From Haemophilus parainfluenzae (GTDB lineage Bacteria > Pseudomonadota > Gammaproteobacteria > Enterobacterales > Pasteurellaceae): 64,000 nt of DNA. How positions within the stretch are numbered: position 1 is the stretch's first letter; every line of letters starts with the position of its first letter. Made by a program: the position numbers and the translations under genes. Location of the stretch: assembly GCF_003252755.1 (NCBI RefSeq), contig NZ_QEPT01000001.1, positions 1 through 64,000 on the forward strand, written 5' to 3'. The notes beneath the pieces were generated by a model. It saw only the letters and a list, made by a program, of their open reading frames with translations, was not told where the DNA came from and did not search any database. This document shows positions 1-11,297 of this stretch, in pieces.

Positions 1-432
1 TAACGCATGGTCCGGCTTCAATCTTTCAATGATTTTTCTTTTTTCTGTCGTTGTTTTTGACGGTCGAGCTTCTCCAACTCTTTTAGGTAAGCAATCTCCG
101 CTCGAGCCAAGGCGAGCTCTCGCTGCAGCTTTTTAAACGCTTTAGGTGAAAAGTCTGTGGTTTCCGGAATTTCAATGTCTTTCTTTTTCATCTTTGGCTT
201 CACTATTTTCGGGGTTTGAAGGTTTGTATAAGGCGATTTTACGCCATCAAGCCCTCTTTCCCGAAATGCTTTTAGCCAATAAATGACGAGAGCGTGGGAA
301 ATTTTATGAAGTTTAGCCACCTCACGGATACCATAATCCTGTTCGGTAACGAGTTTGATAATTTTCAAACGAAATTGATAAGAGTAGGACATAATCTGCA
401 CCTCAAATTAGGTATCCGGGTTTTGGGGTGCA
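1..432 (-). mobile_element. IS3-family insertion sequence, partial (5' end)
   Basis: The window opens inside an insertion sequence that continues to the left. On the minus strand a terminus beginning TGCACCCCAAAACC lies at about 432, about 40 bp before the orfA start, which is where an IS3-family left inverted repeat would sit. Only this end and orfA are present; the orfB transposase should lie left of base 1. The exact boundary and target duplication cannot be confirmed without the other end. Confidence 0.6.
18..392 (-). CDS. IS3-family transposase OrfA (helix-turn-helix)
   Basis: A basic 124-aa protein. An N-terminal helix-turn-helix region (about residues 5-55, including GIREVAKLHKISHALVIYWL) is followed by a lysine-rich linker and a C-terminal amphipathic helix (LQRELALARAEIAYLKELE) that looks like the OrfA leucine-zipper segment. 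In IS3-family elements OrfA binds the terminal repeats, and an OrfA-OrfB fusion made by frameshifting is the active transposase. The ATG at 392 was preferred over an in-frame GTG at 401 because the GAGG ribosome site is well spaced for the ATG. The catalytic OrfB (DDE) part is outside the window, so whether the element is active cannot be judged. Confidence 0.75.
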   Translation of the reverse strand: MSYSYQFRLKIIKLVTEQDYGIREVAKLHKISHALVIYWLKAFRERGLDGVKSPYTNLQTPKIVKPKMKKKDIEIPETTDFSPKAFKKLQRELALARAEIAYLKELEKLDRQKQRQKKEKSLKD

Positions 433-436
433 GATC

Positions 437-466
437 AAAGTGCGGTTAAATTTGACCGCACTTTTT
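437..466 (-). terminator. Rho-independent terminator made of an inverted uptake-sequence pair
   Basis: AAAGTGCGGT (437-446) and ACCGCACTTT (455-464) are perfect inverted copies of the DNA uptake core and can form a 10-bp stem. The hairpin sits just past the stop of the DUF4198 gene (472). The IS end abuts it. Confidence 0.7.
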
Positions 467-471
467 TATGA

Positions 472-1305
472 TTAATGATGATGTTCTGGTTTTGGTGGGA
501 GTTTAGCTCTAGCTTTACCAACAGGGAGAATTAACGTCGCGTAATTCGCTGAATGTTGACAAACTTTTTGATCTTCAAATGGTTCTTTATGAATCACTTT
601 AAGTTTCCAAACACCTTCAATTAATGGAATAAAGTTAACTTTACCTTCTTTGTCTGTTTTACCAGAAAAGGCTTGCGGCTCACGGTGAGATGTCGCCGCT
701 TCCATATCTTTTACAACAAATGTATCAGAGGTTGCGATAATCGTTTCGCCTGCAAGTGGTTGGTCCTTATAGAAAATCTGAACAGGGAAAGCTTCACCTG
801 CTTTAATTGTTTTCGGATCTTTAAGTGGCACGATTTCAAGTGGTAAGCCGAGGCGTGTCATTGACATATCTGCATTTAATGGTTTTTTGCCCACTACAGT
901 AAAGGCTTTACCAAACATTTGAGTTTGTTCGCAATAGAATGCATTTGGTGTGCCTTGTAAGTTATCCATTTTCCAACCTTCATTATTTTGTGACCAGAAA
1001 GTTGGTTTATAAGTAGCTGTTACCCAATATGAACCGTCTTTTAACGGTTTTTCTGATTGATATTGGTAGTTTTCACCTTTTTGTACTAATGTTTGCATTT
1101 CACCATCTTGATTGATGAGTTCCATCGGTGGAAAAATCGCAAGACGTTTTTCAGGAATTTTTTCAACGTAGGGGTAGTCACCATAAGCTAAATCAGCTTT
1201 TAAAACGCTATTAGAAGCAAGTTGTGCTGGTGTTGCAACCCAAACTTCATGGGCTTGCGCAAGCGCAGAAAAGCCAAGTAGTGCTGCAATTAATGTTTTT
1301 TTCAT
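472..1305 (-). CDS. DUF4198-family periplasmic protein, possible metal-binding
   Basis: A 277-aa secreted protein. Residues 1-18 form a signal peptide with an ALAQA cleavage site, giving a mature N-terminus HEVW, and the protein ends in three histidines. This His-first mature end and overall layout match the DUF4198 family, whose members often sit with nickel or cobalt uptake genes and may be periplasmic metal-binding components. No transport partner is adjacent, so metal binding is inference. It appears to be a single-gene unit with the inverted uptake-sequence terminator downstream. SD-like AAGGAAAG precedes the start. Confidence 0.7.
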   Translation of the reverse strand: MKKTLIAALLGFSALAQAHEVWVATPAQLASNSVLKADLAYGDYPYVEKIPEKRLAIFPPMELINQDGEMQTLVQKGENYQYQSEKPLKDGSYWVTATYKPTFWSQNNEGWKMDNLQGTPNAFYCEQTQMFGKAFTVVGKKPLNADMSMTRLGLPLEIVPLKDPKTIKAGEAFPVQIFYKDQPLAGETIIATSDTFVVKDMEAATSHREPQAFSGKTDKEGKVNFIPLIEGVWKLKVIHKEPFEDQKVCQHSANYATLILPVGKARAKLPPKPEHHH

Positions 1306-1445
1306 TGTCTTTCCTTTTTAATAATAAATCAATTTATAGAAAGTCTTCGACAGGGCGGACGAGTATAACGAAAAAGAAATAATGAGACGAATAGAAAAAG
1401 TTGTTTTTCTGACCGCACTTATTTTAAATAAAAAGTTAAATAGAC

Positions 1446-2369
1446 TTATTTTTTAGATGGTTTAATGGCTAATAAATTGCAGCTTAATTTACTAATCACA
1501 TGTTCAGCTGTATTACCTAGTAACGCTGCAGATAAACCCGTTCTTCCCACTGTGCCTAAAATCACTAATTCAGCTTCAATTTCTTTCGCCACTTCAGGAA
1601 TCACCTCTTCAGGGAAACCTTCGCGTACATGGGTATGATCTTCATCAATGCCAAATTTTTGACGTAAGGCTTTCATATTAATGAGATGTTGGCCACGAAT
1701 GCCATTTTCATAACCTGAAGTATTAAATTCAGGTAAATCAATCGCCATATTAATTGGCGCAACAGGGTAGGCTGCGACTAAATGCACATTACCACGGTTT
1801 AAGTTTTCCGCTAAATTCATCCCTGTTGAAACTAATTCTTGGTTGAATTCATCTTGATATTCTTGTTCACCCGATACATTCACGGCGACTAAAATACGGC
1901 GTTGGTGTTTCCAGTCACCATCACGCACCATTAATACTGGAATCGGACATTTACGTAATAATTGCCAATCTACTGGTGTGAAAATCAATGAAGTGAAACT
2001 TTCTTCATCTTTGGTGTATTTTACCACGAGGTCGTATTGATTTTTTTCGACTTCTTCACGAATTGCATCTGCTTCATTACTGCTCCACACAATGTGAGAT
2101 TCGAATTCAATTTCCGGATCCGCATATTTATCTAAATAAAATTGGACGGCTTGACGTTGTTGCTCAATGGCTGTTTTATGCATTTGACTACGTTCTTCCG
2201 AAGAAAGAAGCGCAGACATTTCATAAGATAAGTCATAGACACTCAACAGAGTAGTGATTTTTACTTTTGTTTCATTTTGTTGTTCTTTAACAAGACGAAC
2301 TGCACGAGCAAGCGCATATTGTTTTTCGTTATCAGGGTTAAGTACAACAAGAATATTGTTAAATTTCAT
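1446..2369 (-). CDS. uspE: Universal stress protein E
   Basis: A 307-aa tandem protein with two Usp domains (about 1-150 and 155-307). The C-terminal copy has the nucleotide-binding glycine motif GTVGRTGLSAALLGNTAE; the N-terminal copy lacks an equally clear one. Length and order match UspE (about 315 aa), a cytoplasmic protein tied to stress resistance and cell aggregation in enteric bacteria. It lies next to fnr in the same orientation, an order also seen in E. coli. A terminator separates the two genes, so uspE probably has its own promoter. Confidence 0.9.
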   Translation of the reverse strand: MKFNNILVVLNPDNEKQYALARAVRLVKEQQNETKVKITTLLSVYDLSYEMSALLSSEERSQMHKTAIEQQRQAVQFYLDKYADPEIEFESHIVWSSNEADAIREEVEKNQYDLVVKYTKDEESFTSLIFTPVDWQLLRKCPIPVLMVRDGDWKHQRRILVAVNVSGEQEYQDEFNQELVSTGMNLAENLNRGNVHLVAAYPVAPINMAIDLPEFNTSGYENGIRGQHLINMKALRQKFGIDEDHTHVREGFPEEVIPEVAKEIEAELVILGTVGRTGLSAALLGNTAEHVISKLSCNLLAIKPSKK

Positions 2370-2479
2370 AAAGCCTCCAAGATATGAGATATCAATAGGA
2401 TAGAAAAGATTTTAAACGATGACAAGAACCGATTATCAAAAAAGTGATCTCGTGCAAGTTTTTTTGTTTCAAATGTTAA

Positions 2480-2503
2480 AAAAGCGTGAAAACTCACGCT
2501 TTT
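2480..2503 (-). terminator. Terminator of fnr
   Basis: AAAAGCGTGA (2480-2489) and TCACGCTTTT (2494-2503) form a 10-bp stem with a 4-nt loop. Six T residues follow on the minus strand, and the structure lies directly after the fnr stop. Confidence 0.8.
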
Positions 2504-2506
2504 AAA

Positions 2507-3280
2507 TTATTCTGCTAATTGGATTTTGGTTTTATGTACACCAGTTAAATCAATCAAGGCATTAATATCATTAATAGTAATGTATTTACCTTGAACAGAG
2601 AGTACACCGAGTTTTTGGAAACGACCGAGTAAACGACTGATAGTCTCAACAGTTAGGCCGAGGTAATTACCAATATCGCTACGAGTCATGGTTAAACGGA
2701 ATTCTTTCGCAGAGAAACCACGAGCAGAATAGCGTTTAGATAGGTTATGGATGAATGCGGCTAAACGTTCTTCAGCATTCATTTTAGACAGTAATAAAAT
2801 CATTTCTTGATCGCTTTTGATTTCACTACTCATTAAACGCATAATTTGCTGACGAAGCTTCGGCATTTTTCCAGATAAATCATCTAAGATATCAAACGGA
2901 ATTTCACATACCATAGCGGTTTCCAATGCTTGTGCAAAACTAGGGTGTTGCATATTCGTAATTGCGTCGAAACCGACTAAATCGCCTGGTAAATGAAAAG
3001 AGGTAATTTGCTCTTCGCCCGTTTCACTAATAGTATAAGTTTTAATGGTGCCGGAACGAATCGCATAAATAGAATTAAGCGTATCACCCGCTTTAAAAAG
3101 GACTTGAGATTTTTGTATAGGCTTTTTACGCTCAATAATATTATCAAGCTGATCGAGCTCATGTTCGTTTAATGTGAAAGGAATACAAAGTTGACTAATG
3201 CTACAATCCTGGCAATGAATCGCACAACCACCAGATTGAACTCTGCGCCCTGATTTAGTTTCTGAAACGAAATTATTCAT
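2507..3280 (-). CDS. fnr: Oxygen-sensing global regulator FNR
   Basis: A 257-aa CRP/FNR-family regulator. The N-terminal cysteines C19, C23, C26 and C32, plus a central one in AMVCEIPF, match the [4Fe-4S] ligand pattern of E. coli FNR (C20, C23, C29 and C122 there). A cAMP-binding-type beta roll spans about residues 40-150, and the DNA-recognition helix [13 protein letters not shown] is present near residue 215. When oxygen is absent the cluster is intact and the dimer binds TTGAT-N4-ATCAA sites to switch anaerobic genes. A candidate target is noted at 32907-32920 in this window. The function is secure. Confidence 0.96.
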   Translation of the reverse strand: MNNFVSETKSGRRVQSGGCAIHCQDCSISQLCIPFTLNEHELDQLDNIIERKKPIQKSQVLFKAGDTLNSIYAIRSGTIKTYTISETGEEQITSFHLPGDLVGFDAITNMQHPSFAQALETAMVCEIPFDILDDLSGKMPKLRQQIMRLMSSEIKSDQEMILLLSKMNAEERLAAFIHNLSKRYSARGFSAKEFRLTMTRSDIGNYLGLTVETISRLLGRFQKLGVLSVQGKYITINDINALIDLTGVHKTKIQLAE

Positions 3281-3378
3281 TAGTTCCTCAAATCGATAAA
3301 TATAGTGTAAAATTGATCTAACGCAATTATTCTACCACTAAATAGTAAATTAAAGAAGTTATCTACGAGTAAATAGGT

Positions 3379-3474
3379 ATGGCAGCAGAAAAATTAACCA
3401 AAAAACGTTTAATACAAATTATTATCATGCTGATTATTTTAGTCAGCGCATTCGTTTGGCGATATCTATTGTAA
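3379..3474 (+). CDS. Small single-pass membrane peptide, 31 aa
   Basis: The 32-codon ORF runs from the ATG at 3379 to TAA at 3472-3474. It encodes a short basic head (AAEKLTKKR) followed by one hydrophobic helix ending WRYLL. It is divergent from fnr, and a strong hairpin terminator follows at 3513-3537, so a short transcript would be neatly bounded. I do not recognise the family. The charge pattern predicts a cytoplasmic N-terminus. Real translation is inferred from the context only. Confidence 0.5.
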   Translation: MAAEKLTKKRLIQIIIMLIILVSAFVWRYLL

Positions 3475-3512
3475 TAAGTGCGGTCAAATTTTTGATTGTT
3501 TTGAGAAGATAA

Positions 3513-3540
3513 AAAGAGCCACAATTTGTGGCTCTTTGTT
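3513..3540 (+). terminator. Terminator after the small membrane ORF
   Basis: AAAGAGCCAC pairs with GTGGCTCTTT across a short AT-rich loop, followed by a T-rich tail. It separates the 31-aa ORF from the mukF promoter region. Confidence 0.75.
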
Positions 3541-3560
3541 TTGAAGATAACGTCTATTTA

Positions 3561-3589
3561 TAATCTGTTTATATCGCAGATTATCCACA
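3561..3589. promoter_or_regulatory. DnaA box and inverted repeat upstream of mukF
   Basis: TTATCCACA at 3581-3589 is a perfect match to the DnaA-box consensus. It overlaps the right arm of a 7-bp inverted repeat, TAATCTG (3561-3567) and CAGATTA (3577-3583). It lies about 115 bp before the mukF start. A regulatory role is inference from one site. Confidence 0.4.
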
Positions 3590-3702
3590 TATGATCTTGA
3601 AAGATAAAAAGTTCGTTCAATTTGCAAGAAGATTTCAAGAACGATAAAAAATCCTGTATAATCTCAGAAATTTTTTGTTCAATTTTAAGCTTTTGTAACC
3701 GA

Positions 3703-5037
3703 ATGATCGAAACCTCACAAACCATTCCTGAACTCGTCTCATGGGCGAAAGAGCGGGAATTTTCGTTAAATCTGCCGACGGAGCGTTTGGTGTTTTTACT
3801 GGCTATTGCCATCTATAACAACGAACGTTTAGACGGTGAGATGCTAGAAGCCGATTTAGTGGATATTTTCCGCCACACAGCCAGTGCCTTTGACCAATCA
3901 ACGGATGCGATTGCTACCCGTGCCAATAATGCTATTAATGAATTGGTGAAGCAGCGTTTTCTCAATCGTTTCAGCAGTGAATTTACTGAAGGGCTTTCCA
4001 TTTATCGTCTTACCCCACTGGGTGTTGGCGTATCAGATTATTATATTCGTCAGCGTGAATTTTCTGCATTGCGTCTTTCTGTACAGCTTTCTATTGTGGC
4101 TGATGAAATTCAGCGTGCATCCGATGCCGCGGAAGAGGGTGCAACAAAAGGGGAGAATGAGCACTTTTGGCGTCGTAATGTATTTGCACCATTAAAATAT
4201 TCTGTAGCAGAGATTTTCGATAGTATCGATTTATCACAACGTGTGATGGATGAAAATCAGCAAAGCATTAAGGAAGAAATTGCCAATTTGCTTACAAAAG
4301 ATTGGCAGGCGGCAATTTCTAGCTGTGAACGTTTATTAGATGAAACCTCGGGCAATTTACGTGAGTTACAAGATACCTTAAATGCCGCAGGTGATAAGTT
4401 GCAGGCTCAATTATTACGTATTCAAGATTGTGTAATTGACCATGATGAGCTCTATTTTATTGAACAATTAATTACCGATTTACAATCTAAGCTTGACCGC
4501 ATTATTAGCTGGGGACAACAAGCCATTGATTTATGGATTGGTTATGACCGTCACGTGCATAAATTTATCCGTACCGCCATTGATATGGATAAAAACCGCG
4601 TATTCTCACAACGTTTGCGTAATTCTATCCACAGTTATTTCGATCATCCTTGGTTCTTGTGGACAGCTCAAGCAGAACGTTTGGTCGATCTTCGAGATGA
4701 AGAAATGGTATTGCGTGAAGATGATGCATTGGGTGAATTACCAGAAGAATTGCAATATGAGTCTTTGGCTGATTTACATGATCAAATCGTTGAACATATG
4801 CAAGGCTTGCTAATTCAATATCGTGAAAATAATCGTCCAATCGATTTAAGTTTGGTCTTAAAAGAACAATTAGAGGCTTATCCACTTTCCCGTCATTTTG
4901 ATGTGGCTCGTATTATTGTGGATCAAGCAGTGCGTTTAGGTATGGCAAATGATGATTTAGCCGGTCTTTATCCGCAATGGCAGGAAATTAACGATTACGG
5001 CGCAGAAGTGCAAGCGCATGTGATTGATAAATATTAA
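3703..5037 (+). CDS. mukF: Chromosome partition protein MukF (kleisin)
   Basis: A 444-aa kleisin of the MukBEF condensin, with an N-terminal winged-helix dimerisation region, a central helical region, and a C-terminal winged helix ending [13 protein letters not shown] as in E. coli MukF (440 aa). The ATG at 3703 gives [15 protein letters not shown], aligning with the E. coli start. The upstream in-frame ATG at 3622 would add 27 residues with no counterpart and was rejected. It bridges the MukB heads and recruits MukE. First gene of mukF-mukE-mukB, 46 bp before mukE. The cmoM gene that precedes mukF in E. coli is absent here. Confidence 0.95.
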   Translation: MIETSQTIPELVSWAKEREFSLNLPTERLVFLLAIAIYNNERLDGEMLEADLVDIFRHTASAFDQSTDAIATRANNAINELVKQRFLNRFSSEFTEGLSIYRLTPLGVGVSDYYIRQREFSALRLSVQLSIVADEIQRASDAAEEGATKGENEHFWRRNVFAPLKYSVAEIFDSIDLSQRVMDENQQSIKEEIANLLTKDWQAAISSCERLLDETSGNLRELQDTLNAAGDKLQAQLLRIQDCVIDHDELYFIEQLITDLQSKLDRIISWGQQAIDLWIGYDRHVHKFIRTAIDMDKNRVFSQRLRNSIHSYFDHPWFLWTAQAERLVDLRDEEMVLREDDALGELPEELQYESLADLHDQIVEHMQGLLIQYRENNRPIDLSLVLKEQLEAYPLSRHFDVARIIVDQAVRLGMANDDLAGLYPQWQEINDYGAEVQAHVIDKY

Positions 5038-5083
5038 TTTCGTGGCTTACCCAAAAACGAATTCATAAAATGAGAAATTAACC

Positions 5084-5836
5084 ATGACAGATATTCAAGA
5101 TGTAATTTCCCCGAAATTGGCAAATGCCATTGCAAATCCTATTTTCCCGGCAGTGGACAGCTTGCTGCGTTCAGGTCGCCATATCAGCACAGATCAATTA
5201 GATAATCATGCTTTTTTGATGGATTTCCAAAATGAGTTAGATGGCTTTTACCGCCGTTACAACGTGGAATTAATTCGTGCTCCAGAAGGCTTTTTCTATT
5301 TACGTCCAAAAGCGACGACATTAATTGCCCGTTCAGTGCTTTCCGAATTAGAAATGTTAGTAGGGAAGGTACTTTGCTATTTATATTTAAGCCCAGAACG
5401 TTTGGCACAGCAAGGTATCTTCAGTACGCAAGAAATCTATGATGAATTACTGAATTTAGCAGACGAAGGCAAATTATTGAAAGCCGTCAATCAGCGCTCT
5501 AGTGGTTCGGATTTAGATAAACAAAAATTATCTGAAAAAGTACGCGCAGCGATCGGTCGTTTACGCCGTTTAGGCATGATTCATACCGTAGGTGAACAGC
5601 ATAGCGGTAAATTTACGATTTCAGAATCAGTTTTCCGTTTTGGGGCTGAAGTCCGTTCTGGTGATGATCCATTAGAAGCACAAGCTCGTTTAATTCGTGA
5701 TGGGGAAGCAGCAACACCACAATCTCTCGAACTCGAAAAACAAGCAAAAGCGGCGAGTAATGCTGATGACCTTGATGATGAAGAAAGTGCGGTCGAAATT
5801 GATGAAGAATTTGATGATGCAGGAGAACAAGAATAA
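5084..5836 (+). CDS. mukE: Chromosome partition protein MukE
   Basis: A 250-aa protein, slightly longer than E. coli MukE (about 234). It contains the family's highly conserved stretches ([39 protein letters not shown]) and ends in a strongly acidic tail of about 25 residues. MukE dimers bind MukF and regulate MukB ATPase and DNA loading. Its stop codon overlaps the mukB start by one base (TAATG), indicating translational coupling. Confidence 0.95.
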   Translation: MTDIQDVISPKLANAIANPIFPAVDSLLRSGRHISTDQLDNHAFLMDFQNELDGFYRRYNVELIRAPEGFFYLRPKATTLIARSVLSELEMLVGKVLCYLYLSPERLAQQGIFSTQEIYDELLNLADEGKLLKAVNQRSSGSDLDKQKLSEKVRAAIGRLRRLGMIHTVGEQHSGKFTISESVFRFGAEVRSGDDPLEAQARLIRDGEAATPQSLELEKQAKAASNADDLDDEESAVEIDEEFDDAGEQE

Positions 5837-8800
5837 TGTCTGATGTATTAGAACTTGAAAACGAAATCTATCAAGACGAACCTGAGCAACCAACCGAACA
5901 GGTTGAAGAAGAATTTATTGCTCCTGTATTAAACCAACATAATGGGGTAGAACGAGGTAAATTCCGTTCACTAACCTTAATTAATTGGAACGGTTTTTTT
6001 GCCCGTACCTTTGATTTGGATGAATTGGTGACCACACTTTCCGGTGGTAACGGTGCCGGCAAATCCACAACCATGGCGGGTTTTGTCACAGCGTTGATTC
6101 CAGACTTAACCCTGTTGCATTTCCGTAATACCACAGAAGCCGGCTCGACAGGCGGTTCTCGTGATAAAGGTTTACACGGTAAATTACGTCCAGGTGTGTG
6201 TTATGCAGTATTGGATGCCATCAATTCTCGCCATCAACGAATTCTCGTGGGGGTGCGTCTACAACAAATTGCGGGTCGTGATAAGAAAGTGGATTTAAAA
6301 ACATTCTCAATTCAAGGTGTAGAATTGTCCTTAAATCCGACCGCACTTTTCACCGAAACAGTCGGTGAACGTCAGGCGCGTGTACTCAATTTAAATGAAT
6401 TAAAAGACAAAATTGAAAATCTTGGTGCGCAATTTAAGCAATATCATTCCATCACCGATTATCACGGTATGATGTTTGATTTAGGTATTATTCCAAAACG
6501 CTTACGTAGCGCTTCAGACCGTAGCAAATTCTATAAATTAATCGAAGCTTCTTTATACGGTGGTATTTCCAGCGCTATTACTCGTTCTTTACGTGATTAC
6601 TTATTACCAGAAAATCTTGGTGTGCGTAAAGCCTTCCAAGATATGGAAAGTGCGTTACGTGAAAACCGTATGACCCTTGAAGCAATTAAAGTCACCCAAT
6701 CTGACCGTGATTTATTCAAGCATTTAATCACCGAAACCACTAATTATGTGGCATCAGATTATATGCGTAATGCCAATGAACGCCGCGGCAATATCGAAGC
6801 AGCTTTAGGTTTCCGCCGTGATTGGTATAAAGCAAAAGCTGAGCAAGAGTTATCGCAACATCGACTAATTGATTTAAGCCGTGAAGCGGCTGAATTAGTA
6901 GAAAATGAACGTACTTTAGAAGTCGATCACCAAAGTGCGGCTGACCATCTGAACTTGGTATTAAATGCGTTACGTCATCAAGAAAAAGTATCGCGTTATC
7001 AAGAAGATGTGGCTGAACTTACAGAAAAATTAGAAGAGCAAAAAATGGTTGTGGAAACCGCAACCGAGCAGCTTGAAGAAAGCCAAGCACAATTTGAACA
7101 AACTGAACTTGAAATTGACCAAGTGCGTGCGCAACTTGCGGATTATCAACAAGCATTAGATGCACAACAAACCCGTGCCTTGCAATATCAACAAGCAATT
7201 GCCGCACTTGAAAAAGCGAAAACCTTATGTGGTTTAGCGGATTTAAGCGTGAAAAATGCGGAAGATTATCAAGCGGAATTTTCGGCCCATGCAGAAAGCC
7301 TTACCGAGCAAGTGCTTGAGTTAGAGCGTAAGATGTCAATTTCTGAAGCAGCCAAATCGCAATTTGATAAAGCCTATCAGTTAGTGTGCAAAATTGCTGG
7401 TGATATGCCGCGTTCAAGTGCTTGGGAAAGTGCTAAAGAATTATTGCGTGAATATCCAACACAAAAAATTCAGGCGCAACAAACCCCGCAATTACGCGCA
7501 AAATTACATGAGTTAGAGCAGCGCTATGCTCAACAACAAAGTGCGGTTAAATTATTGGCTGATTTTAATCAACGTGCTGATTTATCTTTAGAAACCGCTG
7601 ATGAACTTGAAGCATATCACGCTGAACAAGAAGAACTCATTGAAAGTTTAAATGAAGAACTTGCTGAGCAAGTAGAAAACCGTTCAACCTTGCGTCAAAA
7701 ACGTGAAAGTTTGACCGCTCTTTACGAAGAAAATGCTCATAAAGCACCGGCTTGGTTAACTGCTCAAGCCGCTTTAGAACGCTTACAAGAGCAAAGTGGT
7801 GAAACCTTCGAGGATAGCCAAGATGTGATGCATTTTATGCAATCACAATTGGTGAAAGAACGTGAGCTGACTATTCAACGTGACAATTTAGAGAAACAAC
7901 GTCAACAATTAGACGAGCAAATTTCTCGTTTAAGCCAACCAGATGGTTCGGAAGATGCTCGCTTGAATGTGCTTGCAGAACGCTTTGGCGGTGTATTGCT
8001 TTCTGAATTATATGATGATGTACCAATTGAAGATGCACCTTATTTTTCAGCACTTTATGGTCCTGCACGTCATGCTATTGTTGTACGTGATCTCAACACG
8101 GTACGCGAACAATTAGCTAATTTAGAAGACTGTCCTGACGATTTATATTTAATCGAAGGTGACCCAAATGCCTTTGATGACAGCGTACTTTCAGCCCAAG
8201 AGCTTGAAATGGGCGTAGTGGTGCAAGTGTCTGATCGTGAATTACGTTATTCAAAATTCCCGCAAATTCCATTATTCGGCCGCGCTGCACGTGAAAAACA
8301 TTTAGAAGAATTACAAGCTAAACGTGATGAAATTGCGGAAGAATACGCACAAATCGCCTTTGATGTACAAAAATGTCAACGTTTACACGAACACTTTAGT
8401 CAATTTGTTGGCTTACATCTAGCCCTTGCATTCCAACCAAACCCTGAAGAGGTGATGGCGGAAATCAATCAAGAGCGTAATGAAATCGATCGCGAGCTCA
8501 ATCAGTTCTCAAGCACCGAACAACAAATTCGCATTAAATTGGATAACGCTAAAGAAAAAATGCAATTGTTGAATAAGTTAATGCCACAACTTAACTTGCT
8601 CGCTGATGAAGAATTACTTGATCGCATTGAAGAATGTCGTGAACAACTAGATATTGCAGAACAAGATGAAAGCTTTATTCGTCAACATGGCGTTGCGTTG
8701 TCACAATTAGAGCCGATTGCGAATACCTTACAAAGTGATCCGGAAAACTATGAACGCTTAAAAGCTGATTTAACCCAAGCGGTTGAACGTCAAAAACAAG

Positions 8801-10353
8801 TACAACAACGTGTATTTGCTTTAGCGGATGTGGTGCAACGTAAAAATCACTTCAGTTATGAAGATGCAGGGCAAGCGGAAACATCAGAGCTTAATGAGCA
8901 ACTTCGTCAACGCTTGGAACAATTGCAAACACAGCGTGATACTCAACGTGAACAATTGCGTCAAAAACAAAGCCAATTTGCACAATACAACCAAGTATTT
9001 ATTCAATTGCAAAGTTCTTATGACAGTAAAAATCAATTGTTGAAAGAATTAATTGCTGAGATTGGTGAATTGGGCGTGCGTGCTGATGAAGGGGCAGAGG
9101 AACGTGCAAGAAATCGCCGTGATGAGTTATATCAACAACTTTCAACTAGCCGTCAACGTCGTTCTTATGTCGAAAAACAGTTAACGCTTATTGAAAGCGA
9201 AGCGGATAACTTAAATAAACGTATTCGTAAAGCTGAACGTGATTACAAAACTCAACGTGAGTTAGTTGTAGCAGCGAAAGTCAGCTGGTGCGTGGTTCTC
9301 CGTTTATCTCGTAATTCCGATGTGGAAAAACGACTCAATCGTCGTGAGTTAGCTTATTTATCTGCTGATGAACTACGTTCAATGTCGGATAAAGCATTAG
9401 GTGCACTACGTACCGCGGTAGCAGATAATGAATATCTACGCGATGCATTGCGTATTTCTGAAGACAGCCGTAAACCGGAAAATAAAGTCCGCTTCTTCAT
9501 TGCGGTATATCAACATCTTCGTGAACGTATTCGTCAGGATATTATTAAAACTGATGATCCGATTGATGCAATTGAGCAAATGGAAATTGAGCTTAATCGC
9601 TTAACTGAAGAATTGACTGGCCGTGAGAAAAAATTGGCGATCAGTTCTGAAAGTGTAGCGAATATTATGCGTAAAACCATTCAACGTGAACAAAATCGTA
9701 TTCGCATGTTGAACCAAGGTCTACAAAATATTGCCTTCGGTCAGGTAAAATCAGTACGTTTAGTGGTCAATATTCGCGATACACATGCGATGTTGCTTGA
9801 TGCGCTGTCTGGTAAACAAGAAGAATATCAAGATTTATTCAGTGATAATCGTATTACTTTCTCTGAAGCCATTGCGAAACTTTATCAACGCATTAACCCG
9901 CATATTGATATGGGGCAACGCACAGCACAAACTATCGGTGAAGAATTATTGGATTACCGTAATTACCTCGAGTTAGAAGTTGAAGTCTTCCGTGGTGCTG
10001 ATGGTTGGTTACGAGCTGAAAGTGGCGCATTATCGACAGGTGAAGCGATCGGTACGGGTATGTCAATCCTATTAATGGTTGTACAAAGCTGGGAAGAGGA
10101 AAGCCGCCGTATTCGCGGTAAAGACATCGTACCATGTCGTTTACTATTCTTGGATGAAGCGGCGCGTTTAGATGGTAAATCCATTTCCACCTTGTTCGAA
10201 CTTTGCGAACGTTTGGATATGCAATTACTTATCGCAGCACCGGAAAACATTAGCCCTGAAAAAGGGACAACCTATAAATTGGTGCGTAAAATCGCCGGCA
10301 ACCAAGAACAAGTTCATGTGGTTGGATTGCGTGGCTTTGGCGCAACAGAGTAG
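5836..10353 (+). CDS. mukB: Chromosome partition protein MukB (SMC-like ATPase)
   Basis: A 1505-aa SMC-type protein. It has Walker [10 protein letters not shown] at about residues 70-78, long coiled coils, a central hinge around 670-800 ([31 protein letters not shown]), the ABC signature LSTGE, and Walker [14 protein letters not shown] near the C-terminus. It is the motor of MukBEF, which compacts and segregates the chromosome with topoisomerase IV. An acidic N-terminal extension of about 38 residues precedes the region matching the E. coli N-terminus (VERGKFRSL). The first ATG is kept because it overlaps the mukE stop, but an internal start cannot be excluded. The reading frame is intact. 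Confidence 0.96.
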   Translation: MSDVLELENEIYQDEPEQPTEQVEEEFIAPVLNQHNGVERGKFRSLTLINWNGFFARTFDLDELVTTLSGGNGAGKSTTMAGFVTALIPDLTLLHFRNTTEAGSTGGSRDKGLHGKLRPGVCYAVLDAINSRHQRILVGVRLQQIAGRDKKVDLKTFSIQGVELSLNPTALFTETVGERQARVLNLNELKDKIENLGAQFKQYHSITDYHGMMFDLGIIPKRLRSASDRSKFYKLIEASLYGGISSAITRSLRDYLLPENLGVRKAFQDMESALRENRMTLEAIKVTQSDRDLFKHLITETTNYVASDYMRNANERRGNIEAALGFRRDWYKAKAEQELSQHRLIDLSREAAELVENERTLEVDHQSAADHLNLVLNALRHQEKVSRYQEDVAELTEKLEEQKMVVETATEQLEESQAQFEQTELEIDQVRAQLADYQQALDAQQTRALQYQQAIAALEKAKTLCGLADLSVKNAEDYQAEFSAHAESLTEQVLELERKMSISEAAKSQFDKAYQLVCKIAGDMPRSSAWESAKELLREYPTQKIQAQQTPQLRAKLHELEQRYAQQQSAVKLLADFNQRADLSLETADELEAYHAEQEELIESLNEELAEQVENRSTLRQKRESLTALYEENAHKAPAWLTAQAALERLQEQSGETFEDSQDVMHFMQSQLVKERELTIQRDNLEKQRQQLDEQISRLSQPDGSEDARLNVLAERFGGVLLSELYDDVPIEDAPYFSALYGPARHAIVVRDLNTVREQLANLEDCPDDLYLIEGDPNAFDDSVLSAQELEMGVVVQVSDRELRYSKFPQIPLFGRAAREKHLEELQAKRDEIAEEYAQIAFDVQKCQRLHEHFSQFVGLHLALAFQPNPEEVMAEINQERNEIDRELNQFSSTEQQIRIKLDNAKEKMQLLNKLMPQLNLLADEELLDRIEECREQLDIAEQDESFIRQHGVALSQLEPIANTLQSDPENYERLKADLTQAVERQKQVQQRVFALADVVQRKNHFSYEDAGQAETSELNEQLRQRLEQLQTQRDTQREQLRQKQSQFAQYNQVFIQLQSSYDSKNQLLKELIAEIGELGVRADEGAEERARNRRDELYQQLSTSRQRRSYVEKQLTLIESEADNLNKRIRKAERDYKTQRELVVAAKVSWCVVLRLSRNSDVEKRLNRRELAYLSADELRSMSDKALGALRTAVADNEYLRDALRISEDSRKPENKVRFFIAVYQHLRERIRQDIIKTDDPIDAIEQMEIELNRLTEELTGREKKLAISSESVANIMRKTIQREQNRIRMLNQGLQNIAFGQVKSVRLVVNIRDTHAMLLDALSGKQEEYQDLFSDNRITFSEAIAKLYQRINPHIDMGQRTAQTIGEELLDYRNYLELEVEVFRGADGWLRAESGALSTGEAIGTGMSILLMVVQSWEEESRRIRGKDIVPCRLLFLDEAARLDGKSISTLFELCERLDMQLLIAAPENISPEKGTTYKLVRKIAGNQEQVHVVGLRGFGATE

Positions 10354-10422
10354 TTTTTTAAAGCGGTCAAAGCAATTGGCTGCTTTTTTCATTGTTATTT
10401 TTATGAGAATTTAGGACGAATT

Positions 10423-11295
10423 ATGCACAACCTTATTTTTGCTATTTTATGTAGTGTTGCCGTATCGGTGTTACTCAAAGTTGCCCGCAAGAAAAACATC
10501 ATTATTGAACAAGCAATAGCGTTCAACTATATTGTCGCCATTTCATTAAGCTATTTCTTACTAAAACCTGATTTTAAAGGATTAGAATTTACCGAATATC
10601 TAGCACAAAGTGATAGCACACCTATTTTCCTCGCGTTAGGGATTTTATTGCCAACCGTATTTATTATTATGTCTAAAGCGGTTGAATTTGCTGGCATCGT
10701 GCGTTCTGATGCTGCACAACGCTTATCGTTATTTCTACCGATTGTTGCCTCTTTTATTATCTTCCATGAAACATTAAGTCAGCCCAAAATTGTTGGCATT
10801 ATTTTGGCATTCATCGGTTTATTCTGTATTTTGAACAAGTCGAATGAACAAAGTGCGGTCACTTTTAAAGGTATTTTAGGATTAATTGGTGTTTGGTTTG
10901 GTTATGGCATCATTGATATCTTATTCAAACAAGTGGCCAAAAGCGGGGGAGCATTCCCAACCACATTATTTATTGCTTTCTCATTAGCCGCTTGTGTCAT
11001 GTTCCTGTATTTATTCCTAAAACGTACTCAATGGACTGTGCCAAGCTTTATTGGTGGAATTATTTTAGGCGTATTGAATTTCTTCAATATCCTGTTTTAC
11101 ATTAAAGCCCACCAAAGTTTTGGACAAAACCCAACCTTAGTTTTTGCGGGAATGAATATTGGTGTTATTTGTTTAGGTACTATCACCGGCGCATTTTTCT
11201 TTAAAGAAAAAATCAGCAAAATAAACTGGTTTGGTGTTCTTATCAGTCTTTCAGCAATTTTCTGTTTATATTATTTAGATAAAATTTTGGCTTAA
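10423..11295 (+). CDS. DMT-family (EamA-like) membrane transporter
   Basis: A 290-aa integral membrane protein with about ten hydrophobic helices in two halves, the layout of the drug/metabolite transporter superfamily. Residues 105-135 and 258-288 carry the typical paired end-of-half helices (ETLSQPKIVGIILAFIGLF and KEKISKINWFGVLISLSAIF). The substrate is not evident from sequence. It begins 69 bp after mukB and ends 2 bp before sbcB, so it probably shares a transcript with sbcB. Confidence 0.75.
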   Translation: MHNLIFAILCSVAVSVLLKVARKKNIIIEQAIAFNYIVAISLSYFLLKPDFKGLEFTEYLAQSDSTPIFLALGILLPTVFIIMSKAVEFAGIVRSDAAQRLSLFLPIVASFIIFHETLSQPKIVGIILAFIGLFCILNKSNEQSAVTFKGILGLIGVWFGYGIIDILFKQVAKSGGAFPTTLFIAFSLAACVMFLYLFLKRTQWTVPSFIGGIILGVLNFFNILFYIKAHQSFGQNPTLVFAGMNIGVICLGTITGAFFFKEKISKINWFGVLISLSAIFCLYYLDKILA

Positions 11296-11297
11296 TT

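Noticed and set aside
3622-3702. N-terminal extension of MukF
   Set aside because: The 27 extra residues have no counterpart in MukF, and the ATG at 3703 aligns with the known start.
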